Assembly (NCBI RefSeq): GCF_050337045.1 | Contig: NZ_JAKJSO010000008.1 | Location: forward strand, 310,001-374,000 | Origin: Photobacterium kagoshimensis | GTDB lineage: Bacteria > Pseudomonadota > Gammaproteobacteria > Enterobacterales > Vibrionaceae | DNA length: 64,000 bases | Reading direction: 5' to 3' | Shown: positions 45,470-54,935 of the stretch, piece after piece | How the letters are laid out: the number at the start of each line of letters is the position of its first letter | Position numbering within the stretch: the stretch's first letter is position 1 | Notes under the pieces: generated by a model | Database searches by the model: none | Seen by the model: only the letters and a program-made list of their open reading frames with translations | Told to the model about the DNA's origin: nothing | Program-made: the position numbers and the translations under genes

Positions 45470-48400
45470 ATGTTTACAATCATTAATAACACACGGCTGC
45501 TGATCTTAGCTGTTGCTTTATTGGTCGTCAGTGGCCTATCGGCCCTTAATACCCTTCCCCGAGCAGAAGACCCTATCATCAAGAATCGACACGCCAGTAT
45601 TATCACCCACTATCCAGGTGCAACAGCTGAACGAGTTGAAGCCTTAGTCACAGAAAAGTTAGAAACCGAGCTACGCCAGTTGGATGAAATAAAAGACCTA
45701 ACCTCTGTCTCTCGTCCCGGTATTTCAGTGATCACCATTGAGCTAAAAGACAATATTACAGACAGCGAACCCGTTTGGTCGCGAGCTCGAGATAAGCTAT
45801 CCGATGCCGAGCCCCGGCTGCCAAAGGGATCTTCTCGTCCAGATTTGGATAGCGATCATACCTATGCCTTCACTGCTATCACCGCCCTGACCTGGCAAGG
45901 GAAATCAGACCCCGATCTGCTGACCATGCGCCGCTATGCCACCGAATTAGGTAATCGCCTGCGTAATTTGAGCGGCACTGAATTTGTTGATGAATATGGT
46001 ATGCCAGATGAAGAAATTCTTGTCAGTATTGATCCTGCAGCCGCCAGTGCACTGGGGCGCTCTTCAATATCAATATCAAATGCCATAGCAGGTGCTGACG
46101 CTAAAAACTCCGCAGGCGAATTAGTAAACCGTCATAACCGCTTCACGCTAGAAGTGGCCGATGCTTTAAATTCGGTTGATCGCGTCAAGCGTGTACCTGT
46201 TGCTATTGACGACAATGGGCATGTTATCCGCCTTGAAGATATTGCAGACGTTGAACGCACCGCAGCTACCCCGCCCACACAGCTGGCCTATCTCCATGGT
46301 CAGCCTGCGGTGATCGTAGCTGCTCGTATGCAACCGCAGCTTAGAGTCGATAATTGGATGCAACGTGTACGTCTTTTTTTAGATGCCTACCAACAAGAGT
46401 TGCCAAGTAATATCAAAGTGAACCTGATTTTTGAACAACAAAGCTATACCGATAATCGACTGTCCGATCTTACCAATAGCTTGCTGATAGGCTTTTCGAT
46501 CATTTTGGTTGTCTTACTACTCACTCTTGGATTTCGCTCAGCAGTCATCGTAGCACTATCACTACCGCTAACCAGTCTATTAACGCTAACCATGATGAAA
46601 TTCACAGGGCTTCCTATTAATCAAATGTCAGTCACTGGTTTGATTGTGGCGCTGGGTATCATGGTAGATAACGCCATTGTTATGGTGGATACCATTCAAC
46701 ATTACCGCCAGCAAGGCGTTCAGAAAATACAATCGGCGATCAATGCCATCCACCACTTATGGATCCCTTTATTGGGTTCAACCTTAACCACGGTATTAGC
46801 ATTCGCCCCTATCTTCTTGATGCCCGGCCCTGCGGGTGAGTTTGTTGGCGCTATTGCTGTGACTGTTTCTTTCTCGCTTATTGGTTCTTACATTATCTCG
46901 CATACCGTAGTGGCTGGATTTGCTTCTCGTTGGCTACCTCGCGCAAGTCACCATTCACAAGCTTGGTATCATACTGGTATTCACCTCCCTAAACTGAGCC
47001 ATGTATTCAAACGGTCTATCAACTCAAGTATTAAACACCCTTTAATTACCGCATTACTCGTAGCCATTATTCCTTTTGCGGGCTTTTGGGGCGCGACGCA
47101 ACTTACCGAGCAATTCTTCCCACCATCTGATCGTGATATGTTTGAAATTCAGCTTTTCATGCCGCCTCAGTCCAGTATCTACGCCACCGCAGATGCTACG
47201 GCACAGGTTGATAAAATCATGGCCGAGTATGCCAAGATTGAACAAGTTAACTGGCTGGTTGGCACTAACTTCCCCTCGTTTTACTACAACTTGGTTGCAG
47301 GCCAACGAGGGGCGCCCTACTTTGCTCAAGCCATGGTAAAAATGTCAGACTTTAGCGCCGCAAATAAGCTGATCCCTGAACTGCAACAACAATTAGATAA
47401 CGCATTACCTCAAGCTCAAATTCTGGTTCGTAAGCTTGAGCAGGGGCCTCCGTTTAATGCGCCAATTGAAGTGCGTGTACTCGGTGCTAATTTAGATCGA
47501 TTAAAAAGCATTGGCGAAGATATTCGTCTGATTATGGCGCAAACGCCAGATGTAACACACACACGTGAAACGCTACAGCCAGGTACACCTAAAGTTTGGG
47601 TGAGCGTTAATGAAGAAGCCAGCCAGCTCAGTGGGTTAACGCTGGCAGACTTTGCCAACCTACTACAGGCTTCCTTATCAGGCAGTGTTAATGGCTCCAT
47701 CATCGAAGCCACTGAATCAATACCTGTTCGCGTTCGTGTCAGCGATACAGGCCGTGAGAATATCACTCATCTTAGTAATTTGCGCCTGCCCGTAAAATCG
47801 CAAAATGAAGCCACGGGCTTGCCTGTTTCTGCGCTTGCTGAATTGTCTTTAACACCAAGTCGTGGTGCGATTCCTCGCCGTAATGGCGAACGTGTCAACG
47901 TTATAGAAGGGTATCTTCGTGCGGGTGTACTACCACAAACTGCACTCGATCACTTTAAAGCACATTTAGCTGACTACCAGCAAACACTGCCTTCAGGCTA
48001 TCGTATTGAATTTGGTGGTGAATCTGCAGAACGAGATGAGTCTGTTGGGAACCTAATGTCTAATCTTATGATGGTTATTACGCTTTTGATCATGGTTGTC
48101 GTACTTTCCTTCAACTCATTTAGACTCAGCCAGATCATTTTTACGGTCGGCTTTTTAGCGGCTGGCTTAGGGCTCTTCTCTGTTTGGCTATTTAACTACC
48201 CATTCGGCTTTACTGTCATTATTGGGATATTGGGCTTAGTAGGACTGGCAATAAATGCAGCAATTGTCATTCTTGCCGAGTTAAAGTCTTGCCCGAATGC
48301 AGTGAAAGGCGATCAAGATGCTATTTTGAGCGCTGTAATGAGTTGTACTCGCCATATAACATCAACCACGATAACAACAGTAGGAGGCTTTATGCCATTA

Positions 48401-48565
48401 ATTGTTGCAGGTGGCGGGTTCTGGCCTCCGTTCGCTATCACAATAGCAGGCGGCACCCTGCTCACGACTATGGTTTCATTTTACTTTGTTCCCGCCATGT
48501 TTCGTGTTGCTGTAATGAAAAAACCGTTAGACGTTAGCTCGGCGACTACACCTATGAATGTTTAG
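45470..48565 (+). CDS. RND family efflux permease
   Basis: A 1031-residue proton-driven tripartite pump subunit of the AcrB/heavier RND superfamily. Twelve membrane segments and two large periplasmic loops are inferred. Conserved parts are 'RLLILAVALLVVSGLSALNT', 'PRAEDPIIKNRHASIITHYPG', the transmembrane-4 aspartate pair in 'GLIVALGIMVDNAIVMVD', and the repeat in the second half ('GFTVIIGILGLVGLAINAAI'). The 'PGATAERVEALVTEKLE' region is typical of the acriflavine/multidrug branch. Substrate is unknown; the TetR-type ligand-sensing regulator suggests a lipophilic compound. It is in an operon with the adaptor. Confidence 0.92.
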   Translation: MFTIINNTRLLILAVALLVVSGLSALNTLPRAEDPIIKNRHASIITHYPGATAERVEALVTEKLETELRQLDEIKDLTSVSRPGISVITIELKDNITDSEPVWSRARDKLSDAEPRLPKGSSRPDLDSDHTYAFTAITALTWQGKSDPDLLTMRRYATELGNRLRNLSGTEFVDEYGMPDEEILVSIDPAAASALGRSSISISNAIAGADAKNSAGELVNRHNRFTLEVADALNSVDRVKRVPVAIDDNGHVIRLEDIADVERTAATPPTQLAYLHGQPAVIVAARMQPQLRVDNWMQRVRLFLDAYQQELPSNIKVNLIFEQQSYTDNRLSDLTNSLLIGFSIILVVLLLTLGFRSAVIVALSLPLTSLLTLTMMKFTGLPINQMSVTGLIVALGIMVDNAIVMVDTIQHYRQQGVQKIQSAINAIHHLWIPLLGSTLTTVLAFAPIFLMPGPAGEFVGAIAVTVSFSLIGSYIISHTVVAGFASRWLPRASHHSQAWYHTGIHLPKLSHVFKRSINSSIKHPLITALLVAIIPFAGFWGATQLTEQFFPPSDRDMFEIQLFMPPQSSIYATADATAQVDKIMAEYAKIEQVNWLVGTNFPSFYYNLVAGQRGAPYFAQAMVKMSDFSAANKLIPELQQQLDNALPQAQILVRKLEQGPPFNAPIEVRVLGANLDRLKSIGEDIRLIMAQTPDVTHTRETLQPGTPKVWVSVNEEASQLSGLTLADFANLLQASLSGSVNGSIIEATESIPVRVRVSDTGRENITHLSNLRLPVKSQNEATGLPVSALAELSLTPSRGAIPRRNGERVNVIEGYLRAGVLPQTALDHFKAHLADYQQTLPSGYRIEFGGESAERDESVGNLMSNLMMVITLLIMVVVLSFNSFRLSQIIFTVGFLAAGLGLFSVWLFNYPFGFTVIIGILGLVGLAINAAIVILAELKSCPNAVKGDQDAILSAVMSCTRHITSTTITTVGGFMPLIVAGGGFWPPFAITIAGGTLLTTMVSFYFVPAMFRVAVMKKPLDVSSATTPMNV

Positions 48566-48572
48566 GTATGTC

Positions 48573-49718
48573 TTAATAAACCAAATCACAGGTATTCAAT
48601 AACTTCTGATAAGCACTTTCAAACCCCTCGTTTGGAAAATACTCATCATTAATCAGCAAGCTCTTACTACCGCTCCACTGGGCCAGCGTTGAGCCATTAC
48701 CATAAGGCATACTATAAATAGTAAAGTGGCGATCACGGCGTTGGTATATCAGGTTTGCAGGTAAACGTCGGCTACGTAAATTTTGATTCATGTAATAATG
48801 AAACTCGCCTTGGCAATTACGTAAAACATACGAACCACCTTCACTACGTATCGCAATATAAGGCTGCTGAGTTTCGTCAAAATACCCTTCGTGCCATATT
48901 CCATACTCTCTGACCAGCTTAATCAAAGGCAAAGCTTTAGGCTTTTCAGGAATACTAGTAACCATTGATGCTTGAAGCTGATCATTCTGCTTATCGAGAT
49001 CATCAGGGTGTGTATTCACTATCATAGGCTGTGAGTTCACCTTAACAGTTGGTGAATCAAACAAAGCCAGAATAGTTTGAATATGTTCACCCGCTGGTAA
49101 TAGCATCATGGTAATAACCAGCAATGGCAGGCTAAATGCCACCCAAACTTTACGTTTATGGTTAACGCCTACCGTTTTAGCTTGCTTGAATACAGTCCCT
49201 ACCCCTTGAAACGATGAATTTGGCTTCGTCGTTGCCGAAATGTCGGTGGTCAATGGTCGGATAGGATTTATTGATTTTGCCGTACGAAGCTCAATTTGCA
49301 GATCCGTGATATCACGCTTCAAACGTACATTCTCACGCTTGAGTTGGGTTAACTCATAGTCATCGGAAGATTGTTGGGCGTTTGTGCTACGAAGGTGTTT
49401 AAGCTCAGCTTCCGTTTTACGTAGTTTAACTTGTGAATCATCATATACAGCGCGAAGTTCTTCATGAATTTTTTCAAGCGTATCAAGCTGCTGCTGCAAT
49501 TTATCTGCACGACTATCTTTCTTGACTACGGTACGAATAGCTTCACTAGCACCATTGCCTTTCATCACTTGCTCATAAGCTTGACGCACCATCTGCATCA
49601 AGGCCTTAGACCCCCCTTTATCAGGGTGAGAGCGGTTGGATAGCATTTTGTAGCGCTTTTTAATGTCTTCGCGAGACATAGAAGCGGTAGTGCCAAGTAT
49701 ATCGTGAAAAGATGTCAT
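48573..49718 (-). CDS. Membrane-bound J-domain protein with coiled coil
   Basis: 381 residues. The J domain is N-terminal (about 1-65) with the HPD motif at 31-33 in 'LSNRSHPDKGGSKALMQMV'. Residues ~75-155 form a strong coiled coil ('ADKLQQQLDTLEKIHEELR', 'LKRENVRLKRDITDLQIEL'). A single membrane segment follows at about 192-212 ('VWVAFSLPLLVITMMLLP'), and a C-terminal ~130-residue domain with two Cys ('YVLRNCQGEF', 'LLNTCDLVY') lies on the far side. The architecture suggests a co-chaperone on the cytoplasmic face coupled to a periplasmic domain. No named family is recognised. It converges with the RND gene, eight bases apart. Confidence 0.75.
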   Translation of the reverse strand: MTSFHDILGTTASMSREDIKKRYKMLSNRSHPDKGGSKALMQMVRQAYEQVMKGNGASEAIRTVVKKDSRADKLQQQLDTLEKIHEELRAVYDDSQVKLRKTEAELKHLRSTNAQQSSDDYELTQLKRENVRLKRDITDLQIELRTAKSINPIRPLTTDISATTKPNSSFQGVGTVFKQAKTVGVNHKRKVWVAFSLPLLVITMMLLPAGEHIQTILALFDSPTVKVNSQPMIVNTHPDDLDKQNDQLQASMVTSIPEKPKALPLIKLVREYGIWHEGYFDETQQPYIAIRSEGGSYVLRNCQGEFHYYMNQNLRSRRLPANLIYQRRDRHFTIYSMPYGNGSTLAQWSGSKSLLINDEYFPNEGFESAYQKLLNTCDLVY

Positions 49719-49939
49719 GTAATCGTAATGCCAATGAAATTCGCTTATGGATAAACTTTGCGTTACAACTATCGTTTTTTGTCATATGTGCAAAGCGAGG
49801 CTGATTATACATAAACACAAGCATAGACAATAAGTTTGTTTTAATCTTTCTCTGTATAGCGTCCCAATCATATATTCTCCTGTAATGGGTCCGCTATGTA
49901 CGTGAGATAATCCAGTATAGTTCGCGACGAATATTCACA

Positions 49940-50647
49940 TTAGGTATCTAAGTTTGTTTTTCGCATTCTAAACTCTCCTGGCGAACAACCTATGTGTTTT
50001 TTAAATACTCGAGAGAAATACGATACATCTTTAAAGCCTGTTGAATTCGCTATCGTTGCGATCTTTTCTCTATCAGAGCGCAATAAGCCACAAGCAAGGT
50101 CGAGTCTCTTTTTAATAATGTACTGTTTTAACGTCACACCCATAATGCTATGGAACAAGCGTGAAAAATACGTGGGAGAATATTGACAAGCATTTGCGAG
50201 ATCTTCTTCTCTTAATGGCGCACTAATATTTTCATCAATAATTTTTAAAGCGGGTCGAATCGATATTTCACGGCTCTCTAAATTGCCTTTTGCGTCAGTG
50301 TGAATACTGTGGGTGTGCAATCGAGTAAAACACTCATCCAATTGTTGTCGGCTTGCATCAGCCCCGACGACGTCCTCTCCTCCTGCTCGTAATACATTTA
50401 ACGCTAAGTCAGCATCAATTTTATGGTAAACCACTACAATTTTTGCTGAAGGAAAACGATTTTTTACAGCCCGTAGCAATTCAAAACCTTCCGAAGATGA
50501 GCTTAATACTTCTAGAAATATCAGCTCATGCCCCGTCATCGTTGAGAGCAATTCATATGGAGACACATCAACCACACTATGCGAAAACTTCAGGTTTTCT
50601 TTTGCTACAGTCGGCTTATCTTGTTGGCAACAACTTACCCAAATCAC
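49940..50647 (-). CDS. AraC-family regulator with degenerate receiver domain
   Basis: 235 residues. The C-terminal ~100 residues are an AraC/XylS DNA-binding domain with both helix-turn-helices ('REEDLANACQYSPTYFSRLF', 'KIATIANSTGFKDVSYFSRV', and 'FKKHIGCSPGEFR'). The N-terminal ~115 residues look like a CheY-type receiver ('LSTMTGHELIFLEVLSSS', 'SAKIVVVYHKIDADLALNVL'), but the phospho-acceptor position is E46 instead of Asp, so it is probably not phosphorylated. It is divergent from the riboswitch-controlled alanine/glycine symporter, with 930 bases between coding starts. Whether it controls that gene is unknown. Confidence 0.82.
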   Translation of the reverse strand: MIWVSCCQQDKPTVAKENLKFSHSVVDVSPYELLSTMTGHELIFLEVLSSSSEGFELLRAVKNRFPSAKIVVVYHKIDADLALNVLRAGGEDVVGADASRQQLDECFTRLHTHSIHTDAKGNLESREISIRPALKIIDENISAPLREEDLANACQYSPTYFSRLFHSIMGVTLKQYIIKKRLDLACGLLRSDREKIATIANSTGFKDVSYFSRVFKKHIGCSPGEFRMRKTNLDT

Positions 50648-51224
50648 AAATCCACCTTTGAATGTGTCAGCAAAAACAAACTAACGAAGTCGATAGGCAT
50701 TGCCAATCGCCCTGTTAAACCTCTGACACTCCATGTCGATGAATACAAATAACAGTAAATTCTTATTAGTATGATTTCACATACAAATTTTTCTTACTTA
50801 TGAATAAGTAACGTCTAAATTTTTCAATATTTCCAGTCCCATACTCTGTCTCACTATTTATCCTTCGAGACAAAAATCTCCCGAGTTAACGATGCTTCAA
50901 TGAGTTAGTTTGTTTTTACCCCCTTTTGTTTCGCTTTAAATAACCAGAGGGTCTATTAGGGATTACTTTAATAATTATTCATTCTAAAAACATCGCCATT
51001 TTTTTGACGATCGATACCGTTGAATATAATTATTTCACTCTGAACCCTAATTTAATATCGCAGAATTATCGTATTTACACTTTCTTTAGTGGCTATTTTT
51101 ACTAAACCAGTTTCATTTGGGATGAAACACTATTTATATCAGCTCCGAATATTTTTATGCTAAGTGGTTACTTTTTTTGCAGACAAGATAGTTTTTTTTT
51201 ATTAACATTGCGGCTCAAAATTTG
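50648..51224. other. Long noncoding region upstream of the riboswitch
   Basis: 577 bases, AT-rich. It contains promoters for the divergent AraC gene and for the riboswitch transcript. No gene or repeat was recognised. Confidence 0.5.
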
Positions 51225-51500
51225 AGTTCCGTTGAAGGCAGCAGGAGAGTGGCACGCTATTTGTTATTTCGATAACAAGTATTGAGCCCGCCGAAGAAGT
51301 AAGCGTTGACCGTTTGTGACTGTTCAAACATCTAACGTAAATCTTTCAGGCACCAGATAACCACCTTGATAAAGGTGCTGGTATGGACTGTTGTTGGAGG
51401 AGCCTCTGGAGAGATCCGTTAAATCGGACGCCGAAGGAGCAAACTTGTGATTATTCACAAGTGAAACTCTCAGGCAAAAGGACAGAGGAGATAAGATCAG
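51225..51500 (+). ncRNA. Tandem glycine riboswitch (two aptamers)
   Basis: Aptamer 1 lies at about 51240-51365 (GCAGGAGAGTGG, then GCCGCCGAAGAAGTAA-type core and TCTTTCAGGCACCAGATAAC). Aptamer 2 lies at about 51400-51492 (GGAGAGATCC, ACGCCGAAGGAGCAAA, ACTCTCAGGCAAAAGGACAG), a very clean match to the gcvT consensus. The two are separated by a short linker, the classical cooperative tandem arrangement also found before the V. cholerae Na+/alanine symporter gene. It should switch on the downstream symporter when glycine is high. A short stem over the ribosome site may be the expression platform. Confidence 0.93.
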
Positions 51501-51548
51501 CAGGCAGAATTTATTTCTGTCATCAAACATTTCTGTTGTTCTGTATCT

Positions 51549-51571
51549 CTTCCTTTGTTGTATTGAGGAAG
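51549..51571 (+). promoter_or_regulatory. Possible ribosome-site-hiding stem of the glycine riboswitch
   Basis: CTTCCT and AGGAAG (6 bp, 11-base loop) place the ribosome site GAGGAAGG of the symporter gene in a stem. It suggests that glycine controls translation start; this is inferred from the sequence only. Confidence 0.5.
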
Positions 51572-51577
51572 GCATAA

Positions 51578-52972
51578 ATGAATCCCCTTTTAGAAACACT
51601 ACAAAATTTACTACAAACCATTGATAACCTTATTTGGGGTCCCCCGCTCCTTATCTTGCTTGTGGGTACAGGTTTATACCTCACCCTTCGCTTAGGTTTT
51701 ATCCAAATACGTTATTTACCTTTAGCTTTGAGCTATGTTTTTTCACGCAATAAAAAACCAAGTTCAGGTAAAGGTGATGTATCTAGCTTTGCTGCACTGT
51801 GTACTGCCCTTTCTGCAACCATAGGTACAGGTAATATCGTTGGTGTAGCAACGGCGATTAAAATGGGTGGACCCGGCGCTCTATTTTGGATGTGGCTTGC
51901 TGCACTGTTTGGAATGGCAACTAAATACGCTGAATGTTTATTAGCCGTTAAATACCGCGAGCAAGACGCCAATGGCCAGATGCTTGGTGGACCAATGTAT
52001 TACCTTGAGAAGGGTGTCGGCAGTAAATGGTTAGCGAAGTTATTTGCCATTTTTACTTTAGGTGTTGCTTGTTTTGGTATTGGTACTTTCCCGCAAGTAA
52101 ATGCCATTGTCGATGCTGCTTACCTATCCTTTGAAGTACCGCCTGAATATACGGTAGTAGTACTCACTTTACTGGTTGCAACAGTAACACTTGGTGGCAT
52201 CAAATCTATTGCTAACGTTGCAAGTAAAGTTGTGCCAGTAATGGCTGGCTTTTATATTCTGGCCTGTATTACTGTTCTTGCTAGCCAAGCTTCAGCGTTA
52301 CCCGATGCCATCGCTCTCGTCGTTAGTTCTGCCTTTACTGGCCATGCAGCAACAGGTGGCTTTGTGGGTGCGAGCATTATGCTGGCAATTCAATCAGGTA
52401 TTGCACGCGGTGTATTCTCTAACGAATCAGGCCTTGGTAGCGCCCCGATGGCGGCGGCAGCAGCCCAAACCGATTCTTGTGTGCGTCAGGGGTTAACCTC
52501 GATGACAGGGACATTCTTCGACACCATCATTATATGTACCATGACAGGTTTAACGCTTGTTGTAACCGGTGCATGGGAAAGTGAATACGCTGGCGCAGCA
52601 ATGACAACCTATGCTTTTGCATCTGGCTTAGAGTCGTCTTACTGGGGCCCATTAATGGTTTCGGTTGGCTTAATGTTTTTTGCCTTCACCACCATTTTAG
52701 GTTGGAACTATTACGGCGAGCGCTGTATTACTTACCTATTTGGTGTAAAAGCCATTAAACCTTACAAATTTATCTTTCTTGTATTAGTGGCGGCAGGTGC
52801 TTTCTTGAAACTAGATATGATCTGGCTGATTGCTGATATCGTAAATGGTCTAATGGCAATCCCGAACCTTATCGGTCTGGTTTTACTGCGTGAAGTCGTT
52901 ATCTCTGAAAGCCGTTTATACTTCTCACATCTAAAACAAGAAGCCAATACGCAGCAACAACAAACAGCGTAA
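51578..52972 (+). CDS. Sodium:alanine/glycine symporter (AGCS family)
   Basis: 464 residues, an inner-membrane Na+-coupled alanine/glycine importer of the AlsT/DagA type. Typical stretches: 'LSATIGTGNIVGVATAIKMG' (the N-terminal binding helix), 'ALFGMATKYAECLLAVKYRE', 'GGPMYYLEKGVGSKWLAKLF', 'SNESGLGSAPMAAAAAQTD' and 'TTILGWNYYGERCITYLFG'. About eleven membrane segments. It is preceded by a tandem glycine riboswitch, so its substrate almost certainly includes glycine. It is monocistronic, with a terminator after it. Confidence 0.94.
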   Translation: MNPLLETLQNLLQTIDNLIWGPPLLILLVGTGLYLTLRLGFIQIRYLPLALSYVFSRNKKPSSGKGDVSSFAALCTALSATIGTGNIVGVATAIKMGGPGALFWMWLAALFGMATKYAECLLAVKYREQDANGQMLGGPMYYLEKGVGSKWLAKLFAIFTLGVACFGIGTFPQVNAIVDAAYLSFEVPPEYTVVVLTLLVATVTLGGIKSIANVASKVVPVMAGFYILACITVLASQASALPDAIALVVSSAFTGHAATGGFVGASIMLAIQSGIARGVFSNESGLGSAPMAAAAAQTDSCVRQGLTSMTGTFFDTIIICTMTGLTLVVTGAWESEYAGAAMTTYAFASGLESSYWGPLMVSVGLMFFAFTTILGWNYYGERCITYLFGVKAIKPYKFIFLVLVAAGAFLKLDMIWLIADIVNGLMAIPNLIGLVLLREVVISESRLYFSHLKQEANTQQQQTA

Positions 52973-53010
52973 TGCTTTTCACATAGAACAATACGCGCTG
53001 TGAGTATAAG

Positions 53011-53050
53011 AACCCAAGTGACGTCATGCTACGTCGCTTGGGTTTATTTT
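53011..53050. terminator. Terminator after the symporter gene
   Basis: A 14-bp stem with one T-G pair (AACCCAAGTGACGT / ACGTCGCTTGGGTT), CATGCT loop, then TATTTTT. Confidence 0.88.
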
Positions 53051-53062
53051 TATCCTAACTGC

Positions 53063-53473
53063 CTATTCCAAATAGCGCGTCAGTTGTTGGTACAAATCAA
53101 AGCTACTGTCCTCTAGCCAGCACTCTGTCATTAAGTCCCCTTCCATTCGGAAAATCATAATTCCGGTCATAGTGACGACTTGATTTTTTGCTGGTATTCT
53201 CAACCAACCACCACAATATAGAGCAGAACATTGATACGCGGCCACCAGCTTATCATCGGCTTCTATCACTTGTTCAATTGAAAAAGACATATCACGAAAA
53301 CGTTGATTCCAAAACTGTAGGTACTCACTATATTGATCGTGACTTAGCGATAGCTCGCGACCACCTGGAAGGTGAAAAATGAAAGGGTCGGCTGCACATT
53401 CGGCTAACCGCTCACCGTTGCCTGCGGCCAAAATACGGTTAAACCAACACTCAAGCCATGCTTGTTTACTCAT
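53063..53473 (-). CDS. NTF2/SnoaL-like protein
   Basis: 136 residues with a cone-shaped NTF2-like fold signature: 'AWLECWFNRILAAGNGERLA', 'DPFIFHLPGGRELSLSHDQY', 'YLQFWNQRFRDMSFSIEQVI', 'TGIMIFRMEGDLMTECWLED'. The family includes small isomerases, cyclases and binding proteins; no catalytic residues can be singled out. ATG 53473 has GGAG eight bases upstream; a GTG at 53479 is the alternative. It converges with the symporter gene and shares its terminator. Confidence 0.75.
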   Translation of the reverse strand: MSKQAWLECWFNRILAAGNGERLAECAADPFIFHLPGGRELSLSHDQYSEYLQFWNQRFRDMSFSIEQVIEADDKLVAAYQCSALYCGGWLRIPAKNQVVTMTGIMIFRMEGDLMTECWLEDSSFDLYQQLTRYLE

Positions 53474-53960
53474 CGCCACTACTCCTTGGCGTTAGCCGAC
53501 TATTACAATCCTTACCATTGAGATTAGCTAATTCCAATTGAATGTGTAACCTAATTTCGTCACTTAATCATTAATAACTTCTCTGTTATTAACGTTAATG
53601 ATTAGCTGATTCAGGCATGATATTGCAAGCAACATTACGCATGCGATCTAAACTAGATTGTTCCCAAGGGTAGATTTTATCGTGACTTTTTGTTGCGAGG
53701 TAAATTAAAGCTATCATCTGCTGCTTGGGCTAAATATGTGCCAAAAAGCAGCAGATACATTGCGACTAGTTTAGGTTATGAAGAGGTTGATTGCGGCATA
53801 TACAAAACAGACTTAAAAGACTTGCCAACAATCTAACTAACTTATTCCATTTTCGGTAATACTGACAATTGAAGATGAAACAATGATCATTCAGGATGAT
53901 CCACCACTGCGGTTACCTAATTTATTCTGTTATTCAAACTACTCATTATGATTTGAGAAA
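53474..53960. other. Intergenic region with a possible gene remnant
   Basis: 487 bases between the NTF2-like start and the HAD gene stop. It contains the promoter for the NTF2-like gene and a short open frame without a start codon (see 53657-53836). Confidence 0.45.
53657..53836 (+). pseudogene. Possible gene remnant lacking a start
   Basis: An open frame encodes a protein-like C-terminal tail including 'SSAAWAKYVPKSSRYIATSL' and 'GYEEVDCGIYKTDLKDL' and then stops, but there is no ATG with ribosome site and a stop lies just upstream. It looks like the tail of a decayed gene. The family was not recognised. Confidence 0.3.
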
Positions 53961-54614
53961 TCACATCGCTAGCTGTGAAAATACGGCTTGGTAATGTGAT
54001 AGATTAGCCAGTTGCGTATGGTGTTGTATTTTTTTGCCGACGGCGACAAAATCAAACCCCAGCTCTTGCGATGCATTGCGATTCCACTCTCCCGCTCCAA
54101 TAAACACTCGGCGGTCAAATACAACACCGCTGTCTTGTTTCGCTCGAAATGTTGCAAGTGCCATAATTTCAGTGCGGCTCATGGCATCAGACGAAGAGGC
54201 AAAAGTAATCGATGAGGTATCAATCCCTACTGCACGTAGTTTCAATTTAGCAGCAGACTCCCATCCTCCCGTTGCTATAGCAACATGAATATCATCACGT
54301 TGTGCTAAGTGATGAACAAAATCTTTCGCTCCTGAAATTTCATATTCAGCGTGTGACTGGCTTGCCATTTCTTTACGCATTAATTCAACATAGCGCGATT
54401 CAACTTTGCGATGAATTAGCGATCGACTTTCCGTAATCTGATTTTTTTTGAGGATCTCATCCAATACACCAGAATCTGTCACATGTTGATAATGACTCCA
54501 ATCTGGATCCACTGAGATCCCTAATACATCAGTAATTGCTTGTGTTAAACAACGTTGATCCAATGCGTTTGAGTTAACGAGCGTACCATCCACATCGAGT
54601 AAAAATAGGTTCAT
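53961..54614 (-). CDS. HAD-superfamily hydrolase
   Basis: 217 residues, a haloacid-dehalogenase fold with motif I D7-V-D9 in 'FLLDVDGTLVNSNALDQR', motif II 'VAIATGGWESAAKLKLRAVG', and a C-terminal motif 'RVFIGAGEWNRNASQELGFD' where the usual IGD-type acidic residues are replaced by GAGEW. It is probably a phosphatase, substrate unknown. It is distinct from the YqaB-like protein at 42 kb. The gene is transcribed alone. Confidence 0.75.
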   Translation of the reverse strand: MNLFLLDVDGTLVNSNALDQRCLTQAITDVLGISVDPDWSHYQHVTDSGVLDEILKKNQITESRSLIHRKVESRYVELMRKEMASQSHAEYEISGAKDFVHHLAQRDDIHVAIATGGWESAAKLKLRAVGIDTSSITFASSSDAMSRTEIMALATFRAKQDSGVVFDRRVFIGAGEWNRNASQELGFDFVAVGKKIQHHTQLANLSHYQAVFSQLAM

Positions 54615-54935
54615 ATTATTACCTTTTTAATTTCCTTAACGGTTAAAGCCGCGCCAGCTTGCGCTTGTAAATAAATTGTTGCAAGCCATTGATGCTATTT
54701 ATCTATGAAACTATGCACAAGGTCATAATGTTGGATTAAAACACTGGTTTGTAACCGCTGTATGTCAGTAAAAAGGCGAAAATATGAACATGCAAGGGTT
54801 TGCCCGTAGTGACTTCATCTACAATTGTGAACTGAGTGATAACAATTAACGTACAACACTCATTGTTATGTTCGCTGTGCTAACCCTAATTTGCAGCAAG
54901 CTATACAAATAACAACGTAAAATAAGGAATGAGCA
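54615..54935. other. Divergent promoter region between the HAD and HiPIP genes
   Basis: 321 bases with both promoters. The HiPIP ribosome site (AAGGAATGAG) is clear. Nothing else was recognised. Confidence 0.45.

Noticed and set aside
50353..50661. 102-codon plus-strand frame
   Set aside because: Antisense to the AraC-type regulator; no independent support.
51324..51599. 91-codon minus-strand frame
   Set aside because: Antisense to the glycine riboswitch; conserved RNA structure explains this sequence.
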